DNA from: Acanthopleura granulata
Lineage: Eukaryota; Mollusca; Polyplacophora; Chitonida; Chitonidae
Length of the DNA stretch: 64,000 nucleotides
Reading direction: 5' to 3'
NCBI GenBank assembly: GCA_016165875.1
Contig: JABBOT010000080.1
Coordinates: 41,477,477-41,541,476 of the forward strand
Position 1 is the stretch's first letter. Each line of letters starts with the position of its first letter. The position numbers and the translations under genes are program-made. The notes under the pieces were generated by a model. That model saw only the letters and a list, made by a program, of their open reading frames with translations. It searched no databases and was not told where the DNA came from. Shown here piece by piece: positions 1 to 13,066 of this stretch.

Positions 1-2836
1 AAATGCTACTCCTCCTACAGTTTCAGCCCAGTTTCAACGAAACTTGGATCAAGTGCAGACGACATCAAGATACGTAATTCGTAATATCGATTTACCATTT
101 TGACGATTGGTTGCTCGCCTGTGTATCTGTTTGTTATCTGTTTCCATAATTCGATTTTCCATTTCGATGATCGGTTGTCCGTCTGTCTGGTTGTATGTTC
201 AGTATATGTTAACATACGTGTATCATTCAAAACGCTACTCCTCCTACAGTTCTGACTGATTTCAACGAAATTTTGTTTAAGTGTAGACTACATCAAGGTA
301 CATAAACTGCAGTATCACTAGTTACTAGTTACTGCTACAGTTTTTGTCCACTTTCAACAGAACGGTACAAGTGAATCAAGATACATATTTTGTATTGATT
401 TTTAACTTTAATGGTTCCTTATCTATCATACATACATAAGTTTGTAGTCGATTCTGTGATACTTTTGCCCCAACCAGTAGAGCCATTGCCTTATCAGAAA
501 CTCTGATATCTTATATCTGTCGCAGAAATTGGAAGCATTAGAGGTTTTAAAAACTTTTCCTCAAACTTTGTACTTGGGCTATGAATGATGTGCAGATGTG
601 CATGTTCATTTTTTGGATGCATTAAATGAGTTCAAGCCATTTGGTGATGGAATATAAACTTTCAACAATTTTTTTTTTCAGAAACTTTTCAAATGTCTTG
701 TAGTTGGTTTGTAGTTTGACATAATGGTTACTTAATGGTTGCATTAGCGGAATTCATTTTTCAATTTACAGCCATTTGAAGATGGAATCTGAGCTTTAAA
801 AAATGAGAGCTTAATTGCCAACTCAACTTGCAGCGTACAGCATCCAGATTACATAAGACTTTGTTAGTTTTCTGGCGACCATATAAATTGTGTGTGCATG
901 CATTTTGGGTTACCATGTATGAGGTGTTTGACCATTCTTCAGAAGATACTATATCGTTTTCTTACAACTCTAACGGCTAGCTATATTTTGGTTTCCTCAA
1001 ACTCTTGTTTGTTTTCCTTCACATTATAACCGTGCTCCGTTGAGCGTGAATATCATAATTAATTTATCATGTACAGACGCTGGCCCTAATTTACGCCTAC
1101 TATTTACATAGTGTATATATATATATATGTGTGTGTGTGGGCAGCGCCATAGCATATTCGCTTTGCATTCAGAAATGAACAATTTATTAGACCTATAACA
1201 TTTCTGTAGGCCTCCATTTGTAAGACTAACAAAGACAGTAATCCCTTGCCAAATTATTCGGTTTCAGTTGTAAACAACAAGAAATAAACACCACCCATGC
1301 AGAGATGCATATTATGTATATCATGCTGGCATGAATCAAGCCTGTGGGAATATCCGATACGCTCTGCAGGTCTCGTACTTGGTGTTCTCTCTGTCAAGGG
1401 TATGATTGAACCAGAGAGCGACAGTCTGACTTGTCCCCTTACCCCCAAGCTGGTGGGTTAAAGGAGGGCACTAAATAACTGTGTTGTATACACTGACAAT
1501 TGTGGTATCATGACCTTACCGTGCAATATCTATTAATTTGCCATTCGAAAGGGGTTATGAAACCAAACAAGTACATGTATATAATATGCCCTACAAGAAC
1601 GTGCAACATTTCACTTTCAGTTTAGCTTTTTCAAGTGATATTTTGCTAGATTCTGATCGATTCGTCCAGTTCATTCGTCCTAATTTCTTATAAAAACGTT
1701 TAAGTGTTGTGCTTCTGAAAGGGCATATTTACAGGCCAAATTCATGGTGAAATATTTGTATCCATGGTGATCGATTTCCTTGGATCTAGGCCAAAGCATA
1801 AGCGGCATAAGGGAGGTATAGCCTATTCCAGGTGTATCTTCGCGGGTTGTACCACAATTGGTATGCGCTTTCCTGCACCTTCAAAACTGACCACCGTATA
1901 AGTGAAATATTCTTAAGTAGGGTGTCGAATTATAATAAAATAAATGTGCGAATAGTTTTCGTGGTTAACATTTGCACAGAATGATGCCGAAATACACACT
2001 GCGTCGAGAGATTTTTCTTTGACATATTTTTAAGACAATTTTCACGGAATCATTTCAAATTATTTGGAACCATGCAGAATCATCTGAAGGGAATACAAAT
2101 TTGACGAGACTGTCAACTACAGTATTGCAGTCGGCCTTATTCCACTCCTTAAACATACTCCTGGGCAGGTATGACTTACACCAGCAAATTTACACCAAGG
2201 AATAAGCCATTCCGTTGATATCAATACCATCACTTATTCTAGGAATAAACACTATACAGCAGTTTTGCTTTATGCATACCAACTGGGCTACAACCGCGAA
2301 GTTATACCGGGAATAAGCTATACCAGCTCCTATATTACGCTTTTATGCATTCGGCCTCATATAGTTCTGCAGTTTTACCAATTTTCCGATGCTAGGAAGA
2401 GAGGAATAACAGTTCTCAGAATAGTCTAAACCACAGTGTAGTTATTCCCCTTTTGATGCATTCGGCCCATTGTGTAAGCCAACTTTTTACCATTCCATAT
2501 AAGTGTATTATTCGTTCATAAGTGAAAAACATTTCACAATCAAGGAATGAAGTTTCGGGTATAACTCGCGACAGAAGTCCATTATTGATAGAATTTTGCT
2601 TGCGGTCTTTCCCTGGAAACCAGAGAGGACAAATAACGTCCAGGAATTGAACTCTCACACAAAAATAGGATGGCATGTTGTCTGTATACAGTGTTCACAT
2701 ATATATGTTGCAAGCTTGCCGTTTCTGCACTGCACATCTGATAATACATGGGCCGTTCCTTAATCGCGCCCGGAGATGTATAGACCTGGTGAATTAGGCA
2801 AACAGAGAGATGCATTTCCCGCAAATCTGTGACCCC
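1..2836. other. gene-free left flank
   Basis: I see no supported gene here. ORFs are short and lack family motifs or paired splice signals. The first 400 bases contain loosely repeated phrases (a 'ctcctacagtt...tttcaacga' block near 10, 240 and 335), which suggests an old degenerate duplication. The rest is AT-rich unique-looking sequence. Confidence 0.6.
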
Positions 2837-2837
2837 C

Positions 2838-2874
<37 letters not shown>
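2837..2874. repeat. GACCCC hexamer microsatellite
   Basis: About six uninterrupted GACCCC units. On the - strand this is a GGGGTC run, so four or more G4 tracts lie two bases apart, a classic G-quadruplex-capable pattern. It lies in gene-free DNA and explains the GVGVGV stretch in a spurious - strand ORF. Confidence 0.9.
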
Positions 2875-5800
2875 AATGATAGCATCGCACACAAGGCTGA
2901 CTCATGCTGTTACTGGTGATTCGCGGGCGTAAAAAGACGTATATTTATTGAGTAAGTGCATGGATTGGTAAGCTCTTATACATGTCTTGTCGCCAAGCGA
3001 AAGAGCTGACATAGCAAAGTTCACGTGGTGTCCTCGCTTTCACGATCAAAGTTGGGGTTAAAATGGCAGGTGTATCATGGGTAGAAGCCCCATACATTAG
3101 TCAGCGGGAGTAACTTGAGAAATGACGAGGGGGAGGCCCAAGGAATATCCCTTTACGACAAATTTCATTTTTCATCAAAATACGCCGACACACAAGGAAA
3201 AAAGAGAAGTGAGGATCTCATTAAAGTTTCCAGCTACATATATAAGCCACAAATCGCTTTTCACGAAGGCCGTAAGCCTGTAAAGCTGGAAGAGTTATGA
3301 AGAAATCAATAGGCTGCATGCTATACGTATGACCGTGCAGACACGGCGCGTGAAGCAAATAGCGGCCACGCCGTCCACTCCCGGGCGAATTTGCGTTACC
3401 ATAGTGAACAGCTGGGTCACGTGACTCATTCAATAGCGACAGCGTCTGTCATGTGTTAGCATAATAACGGGTAATATTATAGCTGTAAAGGGAGATTTTT
3501 CCCTGGGTGAGGGCCTGGCGGGCTATCGGGGTGGAGAAAACCCAGGAAGTGGGCTATACAGTGACGCCTTCAAAGAACAAACTCAGTATTCATGATACAG
3601 TTTGGCCACATGCAGTCGAGATATCACTAGGGAAGATGCTACCTATCTAGTTCGTGAGTTGAACTGATGGCCCAGCAGTAGCAGCATTGTGGAGACAAGG
3701 TGCAAAGATGAAGAAGCCTGCCGCTGATGTAGTACTTGAGGTGCTAGGTATACGGCTGCGCTAGATGAGCAAGCCTAAATAGACCCGGGGTCTGGGCGAC
3801 CGTTTCTTCCCTGCAAGGTATGTGTATGTGTGTGCACTGTAGCCCTTACGATATTTATTTATTTAATTACTTGTTTGATTACCGTTTAAAGCCATATTCC
3901 AGGATATACGACATATGAAACACCTTACAAAAGGAGATGTAAAACGTGCGAAAATAATGCTGGATTGTCTATGTTGGTGGTAAATACGTATATCGCACAT
4001 TCTTCTATACTAAGCCGAGAATGGCTACATTAATTTGTGTATAAATTAGGCCTATATCAATTATTACAAGTGTATAATCTGATGATATTTATTTTTTTTT
4101 TTTGTTTTTTTTTTTTTTTGGCAATCACGGTGCTTTACCACAGACGGATACCTTTCTGTTAAATGCAATTTATAAACCCAACCTTCCAAACATTCCAAAC
4201 TGCCTGGAAATTTTCGTGTCTGTGCATCTATGCTTCATTGAAAAATACGCCATTTCCCTCTATGGGCATCGCTTGCATGCATGCAGTCGCGTGCATGTGT
4301 TATATAGATATACCATGGAAACATCTGCAAGCCCATCTGGCCACTGTATCACTCGAGCTCTTCTGTTGCACGAAACGGACGTGCATTCCTCCAAATTTAA
4401 AATGACTGTAAATTACGATGAACGATAATTGAAATAATAATGTAGGCCTACTGAAAATGGTTTGCCCACAGCTGAGTAATAGGAATGAGTCGATACAGAT
4501 CTGGGTAGAGTGGGCCGTGTTGGCATAGATAAGCCTGGGTACAGGGGATGGCTGGCTAGCTGGCTGGCTGTCTGTCTGTCTCAAAACCGGGCACCTGGCA
4601 GACGGAACTGTGCAGCACCAACGGCTAGGTCACCCGATACTCACTCCACAGCAGTTCATGATTTACACTCAAGATGTTATGCGTCAACAAGGTTGGGGGA
4701 TTTCCCCACTGTGTACACTAATTTAAACTGTTTGTATTTAATTTACATCATATCTCAGAATACAGTTTTAATGTGGAGTCGTATGGCGTTTGAATTGTTT
4801 AGTAATTTTACACCACTGTGGTCTATAATTTGCAAATCACTGTGCTAGGGGCATGTAAGTTGTTACCTTTACTTAAGCAGTCTGAATAAAACAATGGATG
4901 AGGTAAACTGACGAGCTAGGCCGTTTTCAATAGATATACGTATATATCAAAATTTGCCGAAACTATCACACTTTCTAAGCTGCTCGGGTTTTACTCTCTA
5001 TGTGGCTGTTTTTTGCATCATATTTATCTCGTATATACTAAGATGTGACGTCAAGAAGGTTGCCAGATTCGCCCACAGATGTACAGTAATTAAAAGAGTA
5101 TCAACATGATATGTCCGTATACTGTTGTGAGATTAACTCGTAGCACATTAATTTATGACATATACAAGTATATACTTATATGTCACGCAAAGAAGGTTGT
5201 GAGCGTATAGTATTAAGTCGTATTGTGAGATCTTATAAACGTCAAAAGCGATGCAAGATTCCCACACCCACATCGCCATAAGTTGCACCGTATTATACAT
5301 GTACATGTGATTATTTATTTGGTTATTGTTTAACGTCACACTAAATCATTTTTAATTTATTCCATCGTGATCAGTTTTGTGAGTGGAGAAAACCCAAGTG
5401 CCCGGAGAAAATCGTCGACGATTCGCAAATTATAGTTATGTGTGGGGCACATATATGCACACCATTATGGCAGAAGACAAATTCACAGGACATTATAGAC
5501 TGTGCAGTTAAAACGGACATAAAATTAAACGAGCGTCGTCATCAACTCTGTCACCAAGCTAGGCATCACGTACATAAGCAATGAGGGGACCTTCAAGGTC
5601 CACGACCAATGCCGGGTTTGAACCCATATCTCCTGTTCTCCTTAACCACTCGAAAACAACACACTCCCCTTGATTAAATCTGCGAATGGCCTTGCTTACA
5701 GGAAATCTGCATTTAAGATCCCGGGTTAATGTAACAGTCTGGCATTGGCATATACTTGTAGCTTGTACTTTGACAAAATTGTCGTTTTCAAGAACAGATT

Positions 5801-6745
5801 TTATCCAGTAGGTTTATCAGACCGAAAATTTATATGTACAAATACGTTCTATCTGAAGCCCCACACATCCTTTAGTTTCCTCCAATACGTTATTTTTGTT
5901 GGTCCAATTGCTGTAGAATTAAAGTTTTCCATACATTCAAATCCTTACATATCATGTGCGATACGGGAAGTCTTCAAACACTGCTTTTATGTATTAGAAA
6001 CCATATTGCGAAAACCCCAAGGAATAAAGTACACACAATTAAATATACGCAAATAGGTAGACGTATATGAAATGGATTGAAATTCCCGTGTGAAAAGGTT
6101 GAAATAAATAATCCTGACATTGTAACCCCTAGGCCTATCAGTTGGCTTTTGAACCTTCACTTTGAAAATTGTTTGTTGTTCCTTTGTTTATCTTAATTCC
6201 AAGAAAAACTTCTGAAAACCATGTTTCATGGTTGCTTGAGTTTAATAGACGAATGCTGGAGTTGTCATTCGGTAACGGGAAGTACGCTGGTCTCGACAAC
6301 GCGCCAAATAGCAAGCAGAAAGGACGCGTTTTCCGTTCACCTGCCAATCCCTCGTACAAATATACCAGTACATAATAATAAGCGTTGGGTCGCTGTACAC
6401 ACTAAAATCGATGGCTATACTATTACACACGGGCGAGCAGGTGCGCGTCGTTGGAACCGGGTCGTTGTGTGAACGGTATGTGCTATGTAAAAAAGAACCG
6501 TAAGTGACAAGATGCACTACAAAGCCCTATCATTGAAAATATGAGCTTCACAAAGGACAGAAGTATAAGCATTGCGCAAAGCGACCGTTTAGCGCTTTAG
6601 TATTATAGAAATTTATATGTACTGCAGCTTCAACTGATTACCGAATAGATTTAATATAATATAATTCCACGGTGTTTTATCATATAACTAACTTATATAT
6701 GTACTTATATATATTTGGTGCATAATACGTATATATGAACGCACC
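2875..6745. other. intergenic sequence without supported gene
   Basis: Nothing gene-like is convincing. There is a T-rich run at 4092-4119. On the - strand around 5590-5660 there is a tRNA-like B box (GGGTTCAAACCC) downstream of AGTGGTTAAGG, which looks like a decayed SINE head. The AT-rich tail near 5305-5345 (ATTTATTTGGTTATTG) could be the 3' end of the same element, read on the - strand. Confidence 0.45.
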
Positions 6746-6870
6746 TAACAATGTTTCAGTCATATGACGACAACGACAGAAAATAGAGTAAGAGAATGAG
6801 TGCTTGGGGTTGAATGTCACACTTAACAATGTTTCAGTCATATGACGACAACGACGGAAAGTAGAGTATT
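6746..6870. repeat. 78-bp tandem duplication
   Basis: A block beginning TAACAATGTTTCAGTC and continuing through 'atgacgacaacgac' occurs at 6746 and again at 6824, with only a few differences after the shared core. The spacing is 78 bp. No coding role is visible. Confidence 0.75.
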
Positions 6871-7126
6871 GATGTATATATATATATATTGTTTTTATAT
6901 TGCGAAATGCTATAAAACCGCATATAGATGAATCAAAGGTGACCCTTTGCAAGACAACACAACACCACACCAAATGTATATATGCATCGATAAAGAATCC
7001 CATTTAAAGCTCAGAAAACGATCTTTTTATTTTTGTGATGTATGTTAACCGAGATATCTCAGTTCAAAATAAGGAAAAACGCACACGTGGGGAAAATCGA
7101 ACGGGCCGCCACGCTATCAGTTTTAA

Positions 7127-7187
7127 CCAATCAAGGGCTACATATTTCTAAAACTTGGGAAGATATCGGTGTCTGCTGTGACGTCAC
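7127..7187. promoter_or_regulatory. CCAAT plus perfect CRE palindrome
   Basis: A CCAAT motif at about 7127 is followed ~50 bp later by GTGACGTCAC (7178-7187), a perfect CREB/ATF palindrome, in locally GC-richer sequence. CCAAT plus CRE is a common animal core-promoter arrangement. However, no convincing gene starts on either side, so this is a candidate orphan promoter or enhancer only. Confidence 0.3.
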
Positions 7188-7848
7188 CCGTATCTAGTTC
7201 ACCACTCTAGAAGTAGTGTTAAATCAGCTGTTTTGGTTGTGATTACGAGACAATTCTGATATACTTTAAAGGCATTTTCAACGAGAAAGTGATAGTGGAT
7301 TACGTCTGGGGTTATTCCCCAAGGTCTCAGCCAGGAGACTACAGTGCATGACCTTTGATTGTAGTAATAAAGGGACCCTACTTCGAACACAAAGCAGTGA
7401 CTCGGCCCTAACACTAAAGAGCGTATGGTAAGGATGACGCAACGTCGTGCTTACCGTTTCTCTAAAATGGTGTATCCTGCGGCCTCGCAAGAATTCCAGA
7501 TTAAACGATGATTTATGGAGTTATCAAGCACGTAATAAAAATTCTTATGTCCGTTTAGGTCTGTATGGACCCCTCTTCTGAAATAACTTCGTTGTATTTT
7601 TTGTTGTCTTTTCTTGTAATATTGTTGAGTTAATATTGAAAGTTATACATACAGGCCCACAGGTAAACGAGGGTTCCATATATGCATGATGGTAACTGTT
7701 GAGTTTCAAAGATGAAAATGGTCACCTCTCGAATGTGTATAGCCTTTATTGCAAAAGGCGTCATTTAAGTCTAGATTTTGTTCGTTAACTTATATAGATA
7801 TATTGTGTATAATATAGGTCCCTGTACAGCAAACCATTCTCGTATTTG

Positions 7849-8155
7849 CCCTGGTTAAGTCACACCAAAGACGTCAAAAATGTTACTTGTTGCTGCCTCG
7901 TTTGTCGCTGAGCGGTGAAAGGTTAGAGCCACCAAACGGGACTGGTCGGCCCGGTGTCAGTGTAATTTGACGGCATGAGTGGGATGTCATGTCTGGTGTC
8001 TTCGGCATGATGTTCCAGTGGTGGCAGCACTTTGGCGGCCCGGAATTGCCCTGCCGCAAGAAGACACAGTATATATACTTTCTAACTACTTCTCGTCGTC
8101 ATATGACAGACAAGTTTTTAAGTTCGACATAAAATCTAAACATACATACATTCTC
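7849..8155 (+). mobile_element. SINE family 2, 5'-truncated copy
   Basis: This is collinear with the fuller element at 29361-29715. Shared blocks in order are 'caccaaagac', 'gggactggtcgg', 'tcttcggcatgatg', 'ccagtgg.g.cagcactttgg', 'aagaag.cacagtata', 'ctcgtcgtcatat' and a 3' end rich in 'catacatac'. The tRNA-like head of the other copy is missing here, the usual 5' truncation of retroposed SINEs. Confidence 0.75.
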
Positions 8156-8318
8156 GTAAGTATTTCAAGTTGTGGATTTATCAACCAGTTTACACACTCT
8201 TATTGGCAAATACGACAGCGTACACGGTATCAGTATAATAATCTGTTTCATGAAAGTGGGTGGAAGGGGTGGAATTCTAAAATTGTCACACACACCCCGA
8301 AATGTCCCTTTCAACCCG

Positions 8319-8562
8319 AGTAGTGTTTTGGGAAAATAAAGCCATGGCCCTGTACATGATGTGAATTTCCAGAGTATGGGGACACGCATCGCGTGTTGGA
8401 CGAAACAAAGACTGTCTGAAATAAATCGTTTCCGGTCCGAGTAGTGTTATGGGAAAATAAAACCATGGCCCTATACATGGTGTGAATTTCCAGAGAACAG
8501 CGACATGCATCGAGTGCTGGACGAAACAAAGAAATAAACAAAATAAATCGTCATTGTCTGGA
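8319..8562. repeat. 121-bp tandem duplication (two copies)
   Basis: The block starting GAGTAGTGTT and containing 'gggaaaataaa.ccatggccct', 'gtgaatttccagag' and 'ggacgaaacaaag' occurs twice, 121 bp apart. The copies differ at scattered sites and by a small insertion near the end of the second. No coding role is seen. Confidence 0.8.
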
Positions 8563-9734
8563 AAAAAAAATGTCTTGACCTGCACCACATGTTTAGAAAA
8601 GGGACAATACATTTCTGGACTCCACCTGTTGCACCAATCTATACCCCCCCCCGCCCCTTAAATGATAAATTGCATACTTTGATTTTTTATATTTTTAGAC
8701 TTGATTTTTTTGTTTAAGGAAAAAAGATGATGTGACCTCAGATTACCCTGCCAGCACTGGCTGTACAATGTGAACGTTAAGGCCCAACTTTAAGAATCTG
8801 AATGCATTTAATTCCATTTAAAGACTCTAACAACACAAGAAAAAGTACTTTTATATAGTTTTTAGCATTCTGTCTGACGAAGCTGACTTGCCTTAATGAT
8901 TTGAAGACTGAATGGTTTCAGGCCAGAAAACCATCGACAGAGTATGTTTTGAATGATTCCCATCTAATTTCGAAGCTAATTTTGTTAAAGTGATTATTTA
9001 ATCTTTACTTCTTACTTAAATCATTTGTTCTCCCTTCCATTATAGCGATGGTTGAAATTTAACGGGTCTTGCAGTGCATGTTATTGAAAACATTATTATC
9101 GTTCGAAGTTTAGATGAAAGGCAAGTAAAAATAAAAATATGGGCGTATAGATCTGGGAATTCCACAAATCACCAGCAGAACTCATGCCTTGTTTGTTTAC
9201 AGTAGTGTGCCCAAAAAAGCCCTAACCATTCAAGTGGAAAGACATCACGAGACATTGCGTGATATAAGTGTAACGTACTATATCAACCATATATACCGGA
9301 AGTGTTGCTGTTACTCAACAGGGAAGGATGAGAAGTGCAATGTTTCCCTGTTGTATTCGATCCCTTCATTTATCTCTTCTCTCTCCAGACGGATGGCAGT
9401 TGGGACGATTGCGCGTGTCTGCGACTGATGGTTCCGCTTTGACACTCTCTCGCGGCTCCTGCTGTTTGGGAAGAACTATAAAGCCCATAGGCGGGGCACG
9501 GCACGCATGGATTGGAGAGCCATATTGGTTTGTTTTGATATTGCAACACATGTTACCATATATCTATATACTGTATAGATCTGCCACCATAGGCCTATAT
9601 AGACATAAATACTGATGCCGACGTCAGAAGGGAACACCTCTGTTTGTCGTTATCCACATATACTGTACACTGTCCAGGTATACACTGGACTATATTATGT
9701 ACCGGCGTATACAAGGAATTCATACTGGAGCATT
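8563..9734. other. intergenic sequence without supported gene
   Basis: I see nothing I can support: no homologous ORF, no repeat array and no structured RNA. A short C-tract sits near 8646. Confidence 0.5.
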
Positions 9735-10196
9735 ATCAAGTGTGTCGTTAGTATGAAAACGACCTATGATATGTTCTAAGGTAAGAATTTTGAAGAACGA
9801 AAAGGCTAAAGTTATGAAAATCTTTTGTTTAAAGGTATAGATAGCTGTATGGTCATCATGGTTATAAAATTGACATTTGCGTATGCTTCAGTGTAAACGT
9901 ATAAAATACCTGCATGATGCTGATGATAGACAGCTAAATTGTCTTAGATAACTGTGTAAAACTGTATCAAGTGCGCCGTTAGCAGGAAAACGACCAGTGA
10001 TATTTTCTAAGGTAGGGTTTTTGAAGAACAGAAAGCCTAATGTTATGAGAATCGCTTTATTTAAAGGTAGCCTACTTTGACACTGTGGCCATCATGGTTA
10101 TAAAATTGCCGCTTGCACATGTTTCAGTACGCATGTATATACCTGCATGGTGCCTATTAGACAGCTAAAATGATATTATATAACTGCAAAAGTCTC
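9735..10196. repeat. 231-bp diverged tandem duplication
   Basis: Two copies start with ATCAAGTG at 9735 and 9966. They share in order 'gtcgttag/gccgttag', 'aaaacgacc', 'ttctaaggta', 'tttgaagaac', 'gttatga.aatc', 'catcatggttataaaattg' and 'gacagctaaa'. The copies are clearly diverged, so the duplication is not recent. Confidence 0.75.
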
Positions 10197-10798
10197 CGTG
10201 TTAAGTAAGCTTGTGGAACCCATGATGTCAACCTGCCCAGAACTGTTTGTGTGCATGACGACTGTTGATACAGAGAGGCTAATGTAAGACGAATGTTCCT
10301 GTTATTGTCACACATATCGACTACTTTCGCATGGATACATACGCAGTCGAAATAATGCATGCCAATTATTTCATTGCCACCTATAGTGAAATTAATCACG
10401 CTCCTGTGCAAGATGAATACCTGGTCCCGAAGGTGTCATTAAGTCAGTGCAGAATGACATGATGGAATTACGTCCATATAACAGGTATGAAGACACCTGC
10501 AGCTGGATTGTCCGAGATTGCTCAGGCGTTAGAATTTGCATTAGAAGTTAGGCCTACGCGGTCACCAGCGACGCCCAAATTCAGTTAGAAATGGCCACTT
10601 CATATCTATTGCCAATTCCAACGTGTGAATAATCTAGTTAGTAGCCGGATGGCATGGTTTATGCATCTAGTCCTAACACACTGATAACTACGTGTAGTAG
10701 TAACACACTGAGTTTAGCTTCATATGCATCAGGTCCTCGCCAAAAGGTGGTGTTTATGATAAGGTGCGTTTTAATTTAAGAAGGGTCAGTTTTATCAC

Positions 10799-10799
<1 letters not shown>

Positions 10800-10848
<49 letters not shown>
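10800..10848. repeat. (AT)n microsatellite
   Basis: Roughly 24 uninterrupted AT dinucleotides. A simple repeat in gene-free DNA. Confidence 0.95.
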
Positions 10849-10853
<5 letters not shown>

Positions 10854-11188
10854 TAAATGCTTACGATCGGTTCTAAGTTTAGTCTTATATATGCAGACTG
10901 TATAGTTACTGAGACACTTTTAACATAACCAGGTAAAAAAAAAGACAAGAAAAAAAAGCAAACAAACATTAAAAGGGTTTCTCTCGAACGATGATTTCTC
11001 TAGTCCAAGTGACGACAAATATATGCTGTGTATGTATATACCGCTGTTTCCCCAAAGTATATAGGTCAATGCTGGCATAAAGCATTCTTTCAAGGCACCT
11101 TTATCAGGTAATGGTGTTTTCCGTTCGTGAGCACGGCTGATATCACTGGCGCATGGCCGATTCAGTAGTCCCTCTAGACAAAACGGCG

Positions 11189-11264
11189 TGACGTCTCTGC
11201 GCTCTGGAAATCGTACTAAGTCGCGTGACGTAGCATGGTGTCACCGGTGACTCCACCGACGTCA
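11189..11264. promoter_or_regulatory. CRE-like cluster in CpG-rich patch
   Basis: Within 76 bp there are three CREB/ATF-like motifs: TGACGTCT (11189), TGACGTAG (11226) and CGACGTCA (11257). A 12-bp perfect palindrome GTCACCGGTGAC (11240-11251) lies between the last two. The surrounding ~250 bp is richer in CG than its AT-rich neighbours. It lies about 2 kb upstream of the alpha-kinase CDS on + and could be a distal element of that gene. No transcript evidence is available. Confidence 0.3.
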
Positions 11265-11399
11265 AAGCATCGTTAACGGCAATGGGGCTGCAGATGGCGC
11301 ATGGAACGAAGCGTCTAAGAGGTCTAGAGCTTCTTCAGAAGCCATCTGCGATACGAATATACAACGCACCTTATGACAAACCACGCCAACGTTATAAGA

Positions 11400-13060
11400 C
11401 CTTGACTTATGTTTCCCGTATTATTGATGCGGCGGTAACCTTTAACGAGTAGTAGACTTGCATAGGCTTGTAGACACTAGAATCTATATGTAAGCCTATG
11501 CAGGAAGTACATTCCTATTTGTTGAAAAGCTATGTGGTCTTCTAAGCCTATAACAGGTGGGTAGGTTGCAGTTAAAATTATATGAATAGTTCAGTTTTAC
11601 TTAAATATGGTTTAAGCTTCGTGAGGACTTTTCGAAACACACTATTTTTTAGGCTAAAGAATTTACGTCTTTTGTTTTCAGCTCTACGTCTTTTTGAAGC
11701 TGTCTAAAAATACTTTTATTTTATCATGTCTTTGACTTAAATGAAACGAGAAAACGGAGGGATGGCGGGAAATTAGGATTTTATGGAATCAAACCTACAT
11801 GTGGAGTATGAATTGCTGACGTACAACTTCTCACTACAAATCGCAGATGTTGTCATATTCGTCAAAACGCGTTGTAAGATCTTCATTGCGTGTACATGTG
11901 TAGGCCTATAAGGCCTAGAAAGGACACATTCTCACTTTTGTAAAAGCTTCTTGTCTTAGAAAATTCAATTTGAAAAGAATGTTACACAGTTTATTTAAAA
12001 AGTGGTGTTATAAACGCCCTATTCTGCGAATGGCGGGTAAAATCCCGATATTTAATCTGCTATATGTATTATTTTTTTCTTGACTACTCGAATTTCAGAA
12101 TGTATAACGTGCCGTTCTGTTTATTATTAATGTAAATGTATTTATATACTTGTGTTTGATTGATTAGGGCTTAAATCTTGCTCTCAGGGATATTTTCAGT
12201 CATATTTATTGTAACCGAACTTATACCACATACACACCAGTTGCTCTGTTCATTTTCGATGTCCTTTGCTGAAATGTTTCAAGGCCATTTGGGTCATTTT
12301 GTGAAAGGCTTGTAAATACGATATCCATTGAACTCTGCATGTAAACAATATTTATCTATACCACATGTATCACATGCGCACCCGGTCATGTAGAAGAAAC
12401 CTATTGCTTTTCACTGACCTTGAAAAATTTTCCAAGGTTGTTGGACAGCTGTTTTCGTTACCTTGTTAGACTCTATTTCTTGAATGCTTGTAGCCAGCAC
12501 ATACGTGTGCATGTATATTTATCTAAGCATTAGGTAAAACCCTACATATTATTTCAAGGTCATTGGAGTCATTTATTTTTAAGTTTTATTTTGGCGTTAA
12601 GCTTATATAATCCCTAAAATGTCCATGCACATAAACTTTTACAAATTGAACATGTACACTTTTGTGTACCAGAGGCACACAACCATGTGTACCAGCAATA
12701 CAGCTTGTATACCTCTAGTACACAGAATTAAAGAATTAAACAGGCTGTGATATAAGTTGATAAGCACTAGCACTATAAATCTGTTTTACGGTATGCAAGT
12801 CTGGCCTGTTATTGAAGCATGGTGACACCTTCGTGAAAGAACCCAGCTAAAATTAGAAAAACAAAGAAACAAACTTATTCTTGTGTTGAGGGTATTCAAT
12901 TTATTCTCCTCAAAACGATCTTATTACTTCAGCTATATACCACGGGCTGAGTCCAGCCAGAAAACAACGTTCTTTCATCAGTTGAACGTCGTCAGTTGGC
13001 CAATTCTACACGTTGTTCTTGTCAAAATCTGAAACGTCATGTAACCGCTTCTTTTTGGAG
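11400..13060. other. AT-rich upstream region of alpha-kinase gene
   Basis: No ORF or repeat array I can support. The sequence is AT-rich and appears unique. It is probably intergenic or 5' regulatory DNA of the gene starting near 13.1 kb. Confidence 0.5.
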
Positions 13061-13066
13061 TATATA
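13061..13066 (+). promoter_or_regulatory. candidate TATA box of alpha-kinase gene
   Basis: TATATA in the context GGAGTATATAGGAGAG, about 250 bp upstream of the alpha-kinase start codon. Downstream there is a consistent 5'UTR intron: donor CT/GTAAGT at 13137 and pyrimidine-rich acceptor TTTTCAG ending at 13252 (116 bp). The leader would then be a short exon from about 13090 to 13136 plus 13253-13316. This is inferred from signals only. Confidence 0.4.

Noticed and set aside
2582..2905. 107-aa - strand ORF with GVGVGVGV tract
   Set aside because: The tract is the hexamer microsatellite; the rest has no similarity to any family I know.
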